Below are positions 1 through 6,465 of a stretch of DNA of 10,056 bases, one piece after another. The notes beneath the pieces are model-generated. The model was not told where the DNA came from. It did not search any database and worked only from the letters and a program-made list of their open reading frames with translations. The DNA is taken from assembly GCA_002435835.1 (NCBI GenBank), contig DIVM01000022.1, positions 1 to 10,056 on the forward strand. The letters are read 5' to 3'. Numbering within the stretch: position 1 is the first letter of the stretch; every line of letters starts with the position of its first letter. The DNA comes from Firmicutes bacterium UBA6132. GTDB lineage: Bacteria; Bacillota_A; Clostridia; Tissierellales; Sedimentibacteraceae. Made by a program: the position numbers and the translations under genes.

Positions 1-621
1 TAATGATGTTGCAGTGTCCCTTGATTTATTTGTAATATGTTTTAAAATATTATCAAGGCGCAAGGATGATGATGTAATATTTAAAATTTCATGTTTTTGT
101 TCTTTATAAGCTATTTCATCTGATTTAAGTACTTCAAATTCTATTTTGCTATTTCCTATTTTCTCTAAATTATAAATTATATAATCAACTATATCCTTAT
201 GTACAACTATATCAGCATAATCTTCATACACAAAAATATCACCTGTTTTATTTCTGTCTATTCCAAGAGACATGAGTGATCCCAGATAATCTTTATGATC
301 TAAAATTTTAAATTTTGATTTATTTTTTATTCTAATGCCAGCTATATAATCATCTGCATTAACACTTTCCAAATAATCAGGGTATAAAATGAAAACTTTC
401 CTCTCACCATATTCGTATGAGGGGAAAAGTTCATAATTTATATTATAATTATTAATTAATGGCACACTTAATTCTGCCACATAAGGATTTATAAATTCTG
501 TAAGGACAGGAATAAAGTTTTTATTGACGTAACTTATCTTATCTTGAATTTTTTTAACTACTATCTTACTTTCTTCATCTTTAATGAAATCATAATATTT
601 TTCTAAATTAACATTTTTCAT
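1..621 (-). CDS. ylmH: YlmH-type S4-domain RNA-binding protein (partial, 3' end outside window)
   Basis: The reading frame is open from an ATG at 621-619 to the left edge, giving the first 207 residues. It matches the YlmH family: a YlmH N-terminal region with a segment reading GSLMSLGIDRNKTGDIFV around residues 115-135, then the start of an S4 RNA-binding domain from about residue 188 (RLDNILKHITNKSR). The rest of the S4 domain lies outside the window; full-length family members are about 255-260 residues. The S4 fold binds structured RNA, and YlmH of Bacillus subtilis has been linked to ribosome-associated quality control. The gene starts 13 bases after the yggT stop. The ribosome binding site is weak (TAGGG overlapping that stop codon, about 11 bases upstream), which suggests coupling to yggT translation. 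The order ylmE-sepF-ylmG-ylmH is the classic division-associated cluster. Identification is secure; the exact role here is inferred from the family. Confidence 0.9.
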   Translation of the reverse strand, partial: MKNVNLEKYYDFIKDEESKIVVKKIQDKISYVNKNFIPVLTEFINPYVAELSVPLINNYNINYELFPSYEYGERKVFILYPDYLESVNADDYIAGIRIKNKSKFKILDHKDYLGSLMSLGIDRNKTGDIFVYEDYADIVVHKDIVDYIIYNLEKIGNSKIEFEVLKSDEIAYKEQKHEILNITSSSLRLDNILKHITNKSRDTATSL

Positions 622-634
622 TTTACATTTAACC

Positions 635-895
635 CTAAATAGATCTAATTATTGAAGATATTAAATCTAATAATACGAATGCTAATATAGGAGAAAAATC
701 AAACATTCCGTTACCTAAACCAAATCTATCTAAAATTGCTCTACATGGAGCCATAATAGGCTCCGTCATTTGGTAAACAAATTCAGCTATTTTAGATGAC
801 CTAAGAGTAGGGAAAAATGATAGTAAAACTCTTACTAATATTAAAGAATCTATAAGTCTTAAAAGAATAGCAAGAGCCTCTTTAATTATATACAT
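635..895 (-). CDS. ylmG: YggT/YlmG-family integral membrane protein
   Basis: This 86-residue protein has the YggT layout. A hydrophobic helix at about residues 8-30 is followed by a short polar segment holding the family-typical QMTEPIMAPCRAIL stretch, and a second hydrophobic helix spans about 66-84. Family size is usually 80-100 residues, so it looks complete. YggT/YlmG proteins sit in the cytoplasmic membrane; their biochemical role is unsettled, though plastid and cyanobacterial relatives affect nucleoid or division organisation. The ATG at 895 follows a modest GGTGG ribosome binding site 10 bases upstream, and the gene starts 18 bases after the sepF stop, so it is co-transcribed with its neighbours. 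The position between sepF and ylmH supports the symbol. The function is not established. Confidence 0.9.
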   Translation of the reverse strand: MYIIKEALAILLRLIDSLILVRVLLSFFPTLRSSKIAEFVYQMTEPIMAPCRAILDRFGLGNGMFDFSPILAFVLLDLISSIIRSI

Positions 896-913
896 ATATC
901 TATATCCACCTAT

Positions 914-1360
914 TTACTTATTGTAAAAATAATTCCTTTCAAATCTATCTCCAAGTCTACCATCTATTTGAACATTGTTTGGTGCAATAACAAAAATTCC
1001 GCTTGATACTTTTTGAATGCTTGCTTCTAAAGAATAAACTGCACCTTTAACAAATTCAAATATTTGTTTTTGATCTTCTAATTCTAAACCTTCAATATTT
1101 AATACAACAACTTTACGATTTTTAAATTCATCAACAGCTTTTGTACAATCTTCGTATTTTTGTGGCTCACAAATAAATACTTTCATATCTGAATTTGAAT
1201 GTACTTTTATAACATTGTTTTTTCTACTAAATGTTTCTATTTTTTCTGAATTCTTATTATCCATTCTTCCATCACTTTTTATTTCTTCTTCGTAATCCTC
1301 TTCTTCATCTTCAAACTCTGACATTCCTATAAAATCTTTAACCTTATCCATCATTCCCAT
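914..1360 (-). CDS. sepF: Cell division protein SepF
   Basis: SepF tethers FtsZ filaments to the membrane and shapes the Z-ring. The predicted 148-residue product has the expected parts: an N-terminal amphipathic membrane-targeting segment (MGMMDKVKDFIGMSE), a very acidic, disordered linker (about residues 16-50), and the compact SepF domain from about residue 60 to the end, with MKVFICEP, a VVVLNIEGLE strand, and the signature SIQKVSSGIFVIAPNN. The start is the ATG at 1360, because a perfect AAAGGAGG lies 8 bases upstream and the amphipathic helix should be N-terminal. The frame stays open to an ATG at 1414, but that start would lie inside the end of ylmE and would put 18 charged residues before the helix. 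B. subtilis SepF has about 150 residues, which agrees. The gene begins 19 bases after the ylmE stop and is followed by yggT. Confidence 0.95.
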   Translation of the reverse strand: MGMMDKVKDFIGMSEFEDEEEDYEEEIKSDGRMDNKNSEKIETFSRKNNVIKVHSNSDMKVFICEPQKYEDCTKAVDEFKNRKVVVLNIEGLELEDQKQIFEFVKGAVYSLEASIQKVSSGIFVIAPNNVQIDGRLGDRFERNYFYNK

Positions 1361-1379
1361 TTTCTTTTCCTCCTTTAAA

Positions 1380-2099
1380 TTAATACCCTTTTTTTGTGTA
1401 ATCTCTTGCTCCAAATATAGCAGTACCTATTCTAACTATATTTGAGCCTTCTTCAATGGCTATTTCAAAATCATTTGTCATTCCCATAGACAAATATTTC
1501 ATTTCTGTATTTCTTAAATTTATATTTGAAATATTATTATATATTTCTTTCATTTTTTTAAAAACCCATCTTATATCTTCTGGATTTTCTGCATATGGAG
1601 CTACAGTCATAAGCCCTAAAACTTTAATATTTTCAAATTGTTCTAAGCTTTTAACAAATTCTATTACATTTTCATCGCTTATTCCAAATTTACTTTCTTC
1701 TTCCCCTATATTTAATTCAATTAATACATTTGAAATTAAATTGTGTTGTGCAGCTCTTTTATTTATTTCATTAGCTAATTCTAAATTTTCAACTGAATGA
1801 ATTAGATTTACTTTGTCTATTATGTACTTAACTTTATTTTTTTGTAAATGTCCGATCATATGCCAATTGACATTATCATTTAAATTTAAATCATCAAATT
1901 GTTCATACTTATTTGTTATTTCTTGAACACGGTTTTCACCAAGGTTATTTACTCCTGCTTCAACAGCTTCTTTAGCTTTTTCCCAATCAACAGTTTTAGA
2001 AACTGCTATTAGAGTTATGTCTTCTAATTTTCTACCTGATTTTTCAGCTGCTAACTGAACTTTTTTAAAAATATTATCTATATTTTCTTTAATGTCCAC
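1380..2099 (-). CDS. ylmE: YggS/YlmE-family PLP-binding protein (PLP homeostasis protein)
   Basis: This 239-residue protein belongs to the YggS/PROSC (PLPBP) family, which binds pyridoxal 5'-phosphate without known enzyme activity and helps balance vitamin B6 and amino-acid pools. It is a single alanine-racemase-like TIM barrel. The likely PLP lysine is Lys35 in LIAVSKT, and other hallmarks are LGENRVQE, NWHMIGHLQKNKV, ELNIGEEESKFG, LGLMTVAP and the phosphate-binding LSMGMTNDFEIAIEEGSNIVRIGTAIFG. The start is a GTG at 2099, with a GGAGG 6 bases upstream. That ribosome binding site overlaps the TAG stop of the preceding hlyD-like gene (TAGGAGG), so the two are probably translationally coupled. 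The position immediately before sepF matches B. subtilis ylmE. Family assignment is firm. Confidence 0.95.
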   Translation of the reverse strand: MDIKENIDNIFKKVQLAAEKSGRKLEDITLIAVSKTVDWEKAKEAVEAGVNNLGENRVQEITNKYEQFDDLNLNDNVNWHMIGHLQKNKVKYIIDKVNLIHSVENLELANEINKRAAQHNLISNVLIELNIGEEESKFGISDENVIEFVKSLEQFENIKVLGLMTVAPYAENPEDIRWVFKKMKEIYNNISNINLRNTEMKYLSMGMTNDFEIAIEEGSNIVRIGTAIFGARDYTKKGY

Positions 2100-2109
2100 A
2101 AAATACCTC

Positions 2110-3375
2110 CTAATCTACAATTTGACCTTCTGCTACTTTATCAGGTCTTAAAATTATATTATCATAGATTTTTATTGTTTCATATTTTTTGTCATTTATG
2201 TCTATTGTATTTCTTTGTTTTTCACTAACGTATGACCCTTCAGATACAACTATTGTATTTTCATCTTCACCTAAAATTTCCACAGGCATAAATTTAACAA
2301 TATTGCTTGCATCTTTTACATAAACACCTTTAATACCATCTTTTTCTACCAGTGATTTAGTTTCTATTTTCAACCCTTCATGTATATCAGTTATTAATTG
2401 CAAATCAACATAACGTTTATCATATATAACATTAAAAAAATCATCGAAATAAAGTATTAAAGTTGATTGGTCACTTCCATAATTAATTTTTTCTATGTAA
2501 CCCCATATTTCATTAGATGAGCCTTCATAAACAACTCTAACTTTAATATATTTTTTTTCTTCAAATAATTTAGCAAAATCATTGCTAAGTGTAACTGCCA
2601 TATAATAATTGAAATTTCTAATTATTTTATAAAGTGAATCTCCACTTTTAATAGAAGAAATTTGTTTCATATCAGTTACTGTGTATTCATTTAATACAGT
2701 ATCGCTTGGCATCATATTATATATATTGTCAAATGTATATACATTTTCTAAACCGTCTATTTTATATGATAAAACACCTGCTCGCTGAGAATAACAAGGA
2801 ACTTTATTTGTATTTAAACTTTTAGTTAAGTTGTTTTTCATATTATTAAGTTGAGTTAAAGTGTAATCAAGGTATGGATTTTCTAAATTCTTATTTTCAT
2901 TTATATTAGAAACAGTCTCATACATATTTTCATAATCTTTATTAATTATACTATTTTGTATATCTTGAATTTCATAATTATTTTCTTTTGTTGTAGCATT
3001 TGTAACTGAAATTTCATCATTAACATCGCTCTTTTCAGTTTTTTTATTTATTGCTTCTTCAATTTGAGATAACTGTAAATTAATTTCTGAAGATTTAGAA
3101 CTTGAATTAATATCTTCTATTAAAAGGCCTTGATTTACTTTAGCCCCTTCTTCTTGGTGAAACGTTATATTTCCATCCACAGTTGAAGTATATACTTTTT
3201 CGTCTTTAACAACGATTCCTTTTGCTTCAATAATATTTTCTAATGTGCTTTTTTCTACAACCATTATATCAACAGCACTGCTTTTACTTTGAAAAACATA
3301 TATTGCAATTATTACTGCGACAAAAGAAAATAAAAAATTCTTAAATCCAAAGTTTCTTTTAGATTTTTTAGCCAT
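2110..3375 (-). CDS. HlyD-like membrane-anchored protein at head of the ylmE-sepF cluster
   Basis: This 421-residue protein has one N-terminal membrane helix (about residues 13-28) after a basic leader, so most of it should lie outside the membrane. Residues about 50-90 (EAKGIVVKDEKVYTSTVDG ... EGAKVNQGLLIEDI) resemble the first half of a biotinyl-lipoyl-like domain of HlyD/membrane-fusion proteins. A hydrophilic, probably helical stretch (about 90-190) follows, then a second half (AGVLSYKIDGLE, about residues 197-210), a beta-rich region, and a C-terminal segment (GVYVKDASNIVKFMPVEI) like the membrane-proximal domain of adaptors. No transporter ATPase or permease gene is near, so an export role is not supported by context. 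The ATG at 3375 has a GGAGG 10 bases upstream. It is first in the operon that continues into ylmE and sepF, which points to an envelope or division-linked job; this is inference. Confidence 0.8.
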   Translation of the reverse strand: MAKKSKRNFGFKNFLFSFVAVIIAIYVFQSKSSAVDIMVVEKSTLENIIEAKGIVVKDEKVYTSTVDGNITFHQEEGAKVNQGLLIEDINSSSKSSEINLQLSQIEEAINKKTEKSDVNDEISVTNATTKENNYEIQDIQNSIINKDYENMYETVSNINENKNLENPYLDYTLTQLNNMKNNLTKSLNTNKVPCYSQRAGVLSYKIDGLENVYTFDNIYNMMPSDTVLNEYTVTDMKQISSIKSGDSLYKIIRNFNYYMAVTLSNDFAKLFEEKKYIKVRVVYEGSSNEIWGYIEKINYGSDQSTLILYFDDFFNVIYDKRYVDLQLITDIHEGLKIETKSLVEKDGIKGVYVKDASNIVKFMPVEILGEDENTIVVSEGSYVSEKQRNTIDINDKKYETIKIYDNIILRPDKVAEGQIVD

Positions 3376-3477
3376 TTCTCTTTTGCCTCCATTTTTATAA
3401 TGTACATTTTATTGAGTCATCATTTCATAATTCTTAAGTAATTTACAATAAAATTTTCTTATTACCTTATAATTTGC
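3376..3477 (-). other. Downstream part of the 5' leader of the hlyD-like/ylmE/sepF operon
   Basis: This is the part of the 303-base gap upstream of the hlyD-like gene lying between the leader hairpin and the ATG at 3375. Apart from the GGAGG ribosome binding site at 3386-3390 I see only AT-rich sequence, no strong secondary structure and no convincing small ORF; an in-frame ATG-ATG here reaches a stop after four codons. The rest of the gap holds the hairpin, the promoter, about 100 bases with no recognised signal (3546-3648) and the spoIVA terminator. Confidence 0.45.
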
Positions 3478-3505
3478 ACCCAAAAGTCACGAATGACTTT
3501 TGGGT
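3478..3505 (-). promoter_or_regulatory. Perfect 12-bp hairpin with UUCG loop near the mRNA 5' end
   Basis: On the minus strand ACCCAAAAGTCA (3505-3494), a TTCG loop, and TGACTTTTGGGT (3489-3478) form a perfect 12-bp stem with a stable tetraloop. No U-run follows on either strand, so it is not a normal intrinsic terminator. It lies only a few bases after the predicted transcription start of the hlyD-like operon (about 3509), so it would be a 5'-terminal stem-loop of that mRNA. Such hairpins are known to protect transcripts from 5'-end-dependent decay; as DNA, the dyad could instead be an operator. The structure is seen directly; the role is inferred. Confidence 0.6.
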
Positions 3506-3515
3506 TGGTAATCAT

Positions 3516-3545
3516 ATTATAACACAATTTTAATAAATTTGGCAA
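3516..3545 (-). promoter_or_regulatory. Sigma-A-type promoter with extended -10 for the hlyD-like/ylmE/sepF operon
   Basis: Minus-strand TTGCCA (3545-3540) is followed after 18 bases by TATAAT (3521-3516), and TGT directly before it makes a full extended -10 (TGTTATAAT). The start point would be near 3509, giving a leader of about 130 bases before the ATG at 3375. It lies in the gap after the spoIVA terminator, where a promoter is required. Base matches are strong, but AT-rich sequence yields chance hits. Confidence 0.6.
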
Positions 3546-3648
3546 TAATTATATGCTATTTTACAATTATTATTACAATTAATTGTGACAATTTCTACAA
3601 TATTAGCTATGGAACCCTATGGTTACAGTTAGAACTTTTCTATAATAT

Positions 3649-3676
3649 AAAAAAAGGAGGGAGACCTCCTTTTTTT
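3649..3676 (-). terminator. Intrinsic terminator after spoIVA
   Basis: GGAGG and CCTCC (3656-3660 and 3665-3669) pair around a 4-base loop, with runs of seven A (3649-3655) and seven T (3670-3676) on the two sides. The minus-strand RNA would end in a short GC stem followed by seven U. It begins 3 bases after the spoIVA stop, so it serves that gene. The symmetry means it could also act on the plus strand, but no plus-strand gene reaches it. Confidence 0.85.
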
Positions 3677-3679
3677 AAT

Positions 3680-5158
3680 TTAAATTATTAAGAATATTAT
3701 GCTGCCTTGACCATCATTGACAATTTTTTCAATTGTCTTTTTAAGTTTTTTCCTTGCATTCTCTGGCATTCCAGTGAGTTTTGCTTCAAGTTGCTCTTCT
3801 GCTAAATTTGCAAGAGTTTTACCAAATATTTCTGCATCCCAAATACCTTCTGGATGGTCTTTACTTTGTTCAATTAAATGATTTATTAAATCTTCACTTT
3901 GAGCTTTACTTCCTATTACAGGAGATACTTCAGTGTTCATACCTGCATTGAAAATATGTAGAGATGGTGCTTGAGCTTTAATTTTAATTCCATAGCGGCT
4001 ACCTTCTTTAAATATTAGAGGCTTTTCAACTACCATATCTGCGATTGTAGGAGTTACATATCCATAACCCTTTTCTTTAGCATCTTTAATAGCTGCTTCA
4101 ACTTTTGAGTATTCTCTCTTTGCTTTTGCTAAATCACCTATTAATTTTAATATTTGATGTTCACCTGTAATATTATCACCACATAAATCAGAAATAACTT
4201 TATAGTAATAAACATTATCTATGTCGATTCTCATATTGATTTTGCCGGTTCCAAGCTCAATTTCTTTTACATAATAATCTTCAATATATTCATTTTGCTC
4301 AGAGAATATTTTTACAGCATCAAAATCGCTAAGTTTGTAGCAATGGTCAAAATCCTGTTTTAATGTTTTAATTAAATCTTGTTTTAAGGCGTGGTCAAAA
4401 TCAAGTCCATCAAACCATTTTGGCATATCCACATTAATTTCTTTTATTGGGAATTCATAAAGTACATCTTCTAAAACCCCTTCAATATCGTTTGTGTTTA
4501 AATTCATGCAATCCATAATTTGTACAGGTGCATTATATTTTTCTTTTAATTGGGAAGCTAATGCAACTGTATTTTCATTGTTAGGATGAGTAGTATTAAG
4601 TATGATTACAAAAGGCTTATTAATTTCTTTTAATTCCTTAACAACTCTTTCTTCAGCCATAATATAATTATCTCTTCCTATATCTGTAATACTTCCGTCA
4701 GTTGTAACTAATATACCAATAGTTGAATGATCTTTAATAACTTTTCTTGTGCCTATTTCAGCTGCTTCTGCAAATGGTATAGGATCTTCATGCCAAGGTG
4801 TACTTACCATTCTTGGTATTTCACCTTCCATACTTCCAATTGCACCAGGAATCATGTAGCCAACACAATCAATTAATCTAAGTTTTGAACTAATATTGTC
4901 TTTGAATGTTACATTTACTGCATTTGATGGAACAAATTTTGGTTCAGTTGTTGTTACTGTTTTACCCGTACCGCTTTGTGGCATTTCATCTTTAGCTCTT
5001 TCTTTTGTATATTCATCCTCTATATTTGGTAGCATTACATTTTCAGAAAACCTTCTTATAAAAGTAGACTTTCCTGTTCTTACTGGTCCAACAACCCCCA
5101 AATATATTTCTCCCTTTGTTCTCTTAGCTATATCTTCATATATATCTAAATTAGTAAT
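3680..5158 (-). CDS. spoIVA: Stage IV sporulation protein A (spore coat morphogenetic ATPase), probable AUU start
   Basis: SpoIVA hydrolyses ATP to polymerise on the forespore surface and forms the basement layer of the spore coat. The protein has the N-terminal TRAFAC-like NTPase domain with Walker A (GPVRTGKST), sensor threonines (TTTEPKF) and Walker B (RLIDCVGY), then the middle and C-terminal polymerisation and anchoring regions, ending in a hydrophobic tail (IIFLII) like the membrane-anchoring end known in B. subtilis. The first ATG/GTG/TTG-type codon in this part of the frame is a TTG at 5101, but starting there removes the first strand of the NTPase fold. The frame is open upstream (NLDIYEDIAKRTKGEIYLGVVG), resembling the known SpoIVA N-terminus. 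ATT at 5158-5156, 7 bases after GGAGG, gives 492 codons, the B. subtilis length, with Lys30, Thr70/71 and Asp97 in register. It is monocistronic, bounded by terminators. Identity is certain; the start codon is inferred. Confidence 0.95.
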   Translation of the reverse strand: MTNLDIYEDIAKRTKGEIYLGVVGPVRTGKSTFIRRFSENVMLPNIEDEYTKERAKDEMPQSGTGKTVTTTEPKFVPSNAVNVTFKDNISSKLRLIDCVGYMIPGAIGSMEGEIPRMVSTPWHEDPIPFAEAAEIGTRKVIKDHSTIGILVTTDGSITDIGRDNYIMAEERVVKELKEINKPFVIILNTTHPNNENTVALASQLKEKYNAPVQIMDCMNLNTNDIEGVLEDVLYEFPIKEINVDMPKWFDGLDFDHALKQDLIKTLKQDFDHCYKLSDFDAVKIFSEQNEYIEDYYVKEIELGTGKINMRIDIDNVYYYKVISDLCGDNITGEHQILKLIGDLAKAKREYSKVEAAIKDAKEKGYGYVTPTIADMVVEKPLIFKEGSRYGIKIKAQAPSLHIFNAGMNTEVSPVIGSKAQSEDLINHLIEQSKDHPEGIWDAEIFGKTLANLAEEQLEAKLTGMPENARKKLKKTIEKIVNDGQGSIIFLII

Positions 5159-5164
5159 AATAAT

Positions 5165-5173
5165 CCCTCCCCC
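5165..5173 (-). promoter_or_regulatory. Strong ribosome binding site that decides the spoIVA start
   Basis: The minus strand reads GGGGGAGGG here, the only strong Shine-Dalgarno sequence upstream of spoIVA. No ATG, GTG or TTG in the spoIVA frame lies within a usable distance. ATT at 5158 sits 7 bases after the GGAGG core. The TTG at 5101 is more than 60 bases away and has no ribosome binding site of its own at normal spacing. Confidence 0.75.
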
Positions 5174-5206
5174 TAAATAATATGCTTACATTCTGTATAC
5201 AGTTTA

Positions 5207-5234
5207 TATATATGCTTGTATTTTTTCATTATTC
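5207..5234 (-). promoter_or_regulatory. Possible sigma-E promoter of spoIVA
   Basis: Minus-strand GAATAAT (5234-5228) fits the sigma-E -35 pattern (G/T-A/C-ATA-T-T), and 13 bases later CATATATA (5214-5207) partly fits the -10 pattern CATACAAT (five of eight). The resulting leader would be about 40 bases. spoIVA is under sigma-E control in B. subtilis, which supports the expectation. The -10 match is imperfect and the region is AT-rich, so this is tentative. Confidence 0.35.
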
Positions 5235-5252
5235 CAAATCACTATAAAATTT

Positions 5253-5290
5253 TAAAAAAAATTGGATTTGCTTTTACACAAATCCAATTT
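5253..5290 (-). terminator. Intrinsic terminator of the DUF512-der-plsY-gpsA unit
   Basis: AAATTGGATTTG (5259-5270) and CAAATCCAATTT (5279-5290) form a perfect 12-bp stem with an 8-base loop. On the minus strand the stem runs straight into a T tract (nine T including the last stem bases), while the plus strand has no T run after it. The terminator therefore points leftward and closes the gpsA transcript before spoIVA begins. Confidence 0.85.
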
Positions 5291-5316
5291 ATAGGTTTTA
5301 AACCGCTGTCAAAATC

Positions 5317-5380
5317 TGTCTTTCTGAACGCAGTGAAGAATCTTTAAAAAGTAAGATCCTTCGCTATGTTCAGGATGACA
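5317..5380. repeat. 64-bp imperfect palindrome, dispersed MITE/REP-like repeat
   Basis: Two 26-base arms (5317-5342 and 5355-5380) are inverted copies that agree at about 20 positions, separated by 12 AT-rich bases. The outer ends read TGTC...CTGAAC and the inner parts GAAGAATC or GAAGGATC. The pattern TGTCATCCTGAACxxAGCGAAGGATC resembles a palindromic element I recall as dispersed in many bacterial genomes; this recollection was not checked. It is relatively GC-rich against its surroundings and lies in the 3' untranslated part of gpsA, between its stop and the terminator. It carries no gene. It can fold into a long RNA stem on either strand. Confidence 0.7.
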
Positions 5381-5433
5381 AATAATGATCAGAATGCTAA
5401 TATAATATTATTTAATTATTAATTAATTCTAAA

Positions 5434-6432
5434 TTATAGTTTTTCTTCTTTTTTATCTCGTAACATAAGTTTGTTAACAGTTTCTTTTACATCAGCATTA
5501 TTGTGAAGTACATCATACATTGCATCAACTATTGGCATATTAATATTTAACTTTTTAGAAAGTTCATATGCTGCATATGTAGTTGTAATACCTTCTACTA
5601 CCATTCCAACTTTATGTATAGCTTCATCTTTTGTAAGACCTTGACCTATTAAAAACCCTGCACTTCTATTTCTCGAATGAACACTTGTACAAGTTACTAT
5701 TAAGTCTCCTATACCTGAAAGCCCATAAAATGTATGTACATCAGCTCCTAATGCAATACCAAGCCTTGCAATTTCAACGATACCTCTGTTCATTAACGCA
5801 GCTTTTGCATTATCTCCATAACCTATACCATCAGATATACCTGCTCCTAATGCAATAATATTTTTTAATGCACCACCTAATTCAACTCCTATTACATCTT
5901 CATTTGTATAAACTCTAAAATAAGAAGACATAAATAAATCTTGAATTTTTTCTGCTGTATCTTTGTTTTCACAAGCTACTGTTAAAGCTGTAGGCAGACC
6001 TAAGCCTACTTCTTCAGCATGGGATGGACCTGATAATACAGCATAGATACAGTTTAATGTTTCCTCTTTAACTATTTCAGAAACTCTGTCTAAAGTTCCC
6101 ATCTCAATTCCTTTAGATGCATTAATTATAATTTTATTCGTTTTATACTTTTCATTAATTTGTTTTAAAACATTTCTTATTTGTTGAGTAGGAGTTACTA
6201 TTAAAATAATTTCTGCTTCTTGTACCGCTTTATTTATATCGGATGTAAAAATTATATTAGAAGGTATTTTCACATTAGGCAAATATTTTTTATTTATTCT
6301 CGTTGTACTTAATTCTTTAACTTGATTTTCATCCCTTAACCAAACTGTTACATTACTACCATTATCAGATAAAAGTTTAGCTAAAGCTGTTCCCCAGCTG
6401 CCTGCACCAAGAATTGTTATTTGAGCTTCCAT
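5434..6432 (-). CDS. gpsA: NAD(P)-dependent glycerol-3-phosphate dehydrogenase
   Basis: GpsA reduces dihydroxyacetone phosphate to sn-glycerol-3-phosphate, the backbone for phospholipids, in the cytoplasm. The 332-residue protein opens with the Rossmann dinucleotide motif GAGSWG (9-14), followed by NASKGIE and LSGPSHAEEV. The C-terminal substrate domain has GALKNIIALGAGISDG (catalytic Lys around residue 190), GDNAKAALMNRG and GLSGIGDLIVTCTSVHSRNRSAG, all family hallmarks. Usual length is 330-345, so it is complete. The ATG at 6432 has GGAGG only 4 bases upstream, a little close. It follows plsY, whose enzyme acylates the product made here, so the pair supplies consecutive phospholipid steps. 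A stem-loop sits between the two genes. gpsA is the last gene of its unit. Confidence 0.97.
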   Translation of the reverse strand: MEAQITILGAGSWGTALAKLLSDNGSNVTVWLRDENQVKELSTTRINKKYLPNVKIPSNIIFTSDINKAVQEAEIILIVTPTQQIRNVLKQINEKYKTNKIIINASKGIEMGTLDRVSEIVKEETLNCIYAVLSGPSHAEEVGLGLPTALTVACENKDTAEKIQDLFMSSYFRVYTNEDVIGVELGGALKNIIALGAGISDGIGYGDNAKAALMNRGIVEIARLGIALGADVHTFYGLSGIGDLIVTCTSVHSRNRSAGFLIGQGLTKDEAIHKVGMVVEGITTTYAAYELSKKLNINMPIVDAMYDVLHNNADVKETVNKLMLRDKKEEKL

Positions 6433-6465
6433 AGCGCCTCCTATGTATTTAAACTAATATATATA

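Noticed and set aside
1361..1414. Longer SepF starting at the ATG at 1414
   Set aside because: It would overlap the ylmE coding end and precede the membrane-targeting helix with a charged extension, while a perfect AAAGGAGG supports the ATG at 1360.
1456..1800. Open reading frame on the plus strand inside ylmE
   Set aside because: It is antisense to a clear YggS-family gene, shows no recognisable domain and has no ribosome binding site; a shadow of the real gene.
3478..3505. Hairpin upstream of the hlyD-like gene as an intrinsic terminator
   Set aside because: No U run follows on either strand, and spoIVA already has a complete terminator at 3649-3676.
3607..3624. Short CTATGG direct repeat and AACC-CTAT-GGTT dyad
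   Set aside because: Too short and with no link to a promoter or gene; expected by chance.
4896..5180. Plus-strand open reading frame overlapping the spoIVA 5' end
   Set aside because: It is antisense to the conserved NTPase domain of SpoIVA and has no family similarity that I recognise; treated as a shadow.
5208..5215. GCATATAT as the sigma-E -35 with TATACAGA (5199-5192) as -10
   Set aside because: Both elements look attractive alone, but the spacer is only about 8-9 bases, too short for sigma-E; the GAATAAT/CATATATA pair has a usable spacing.
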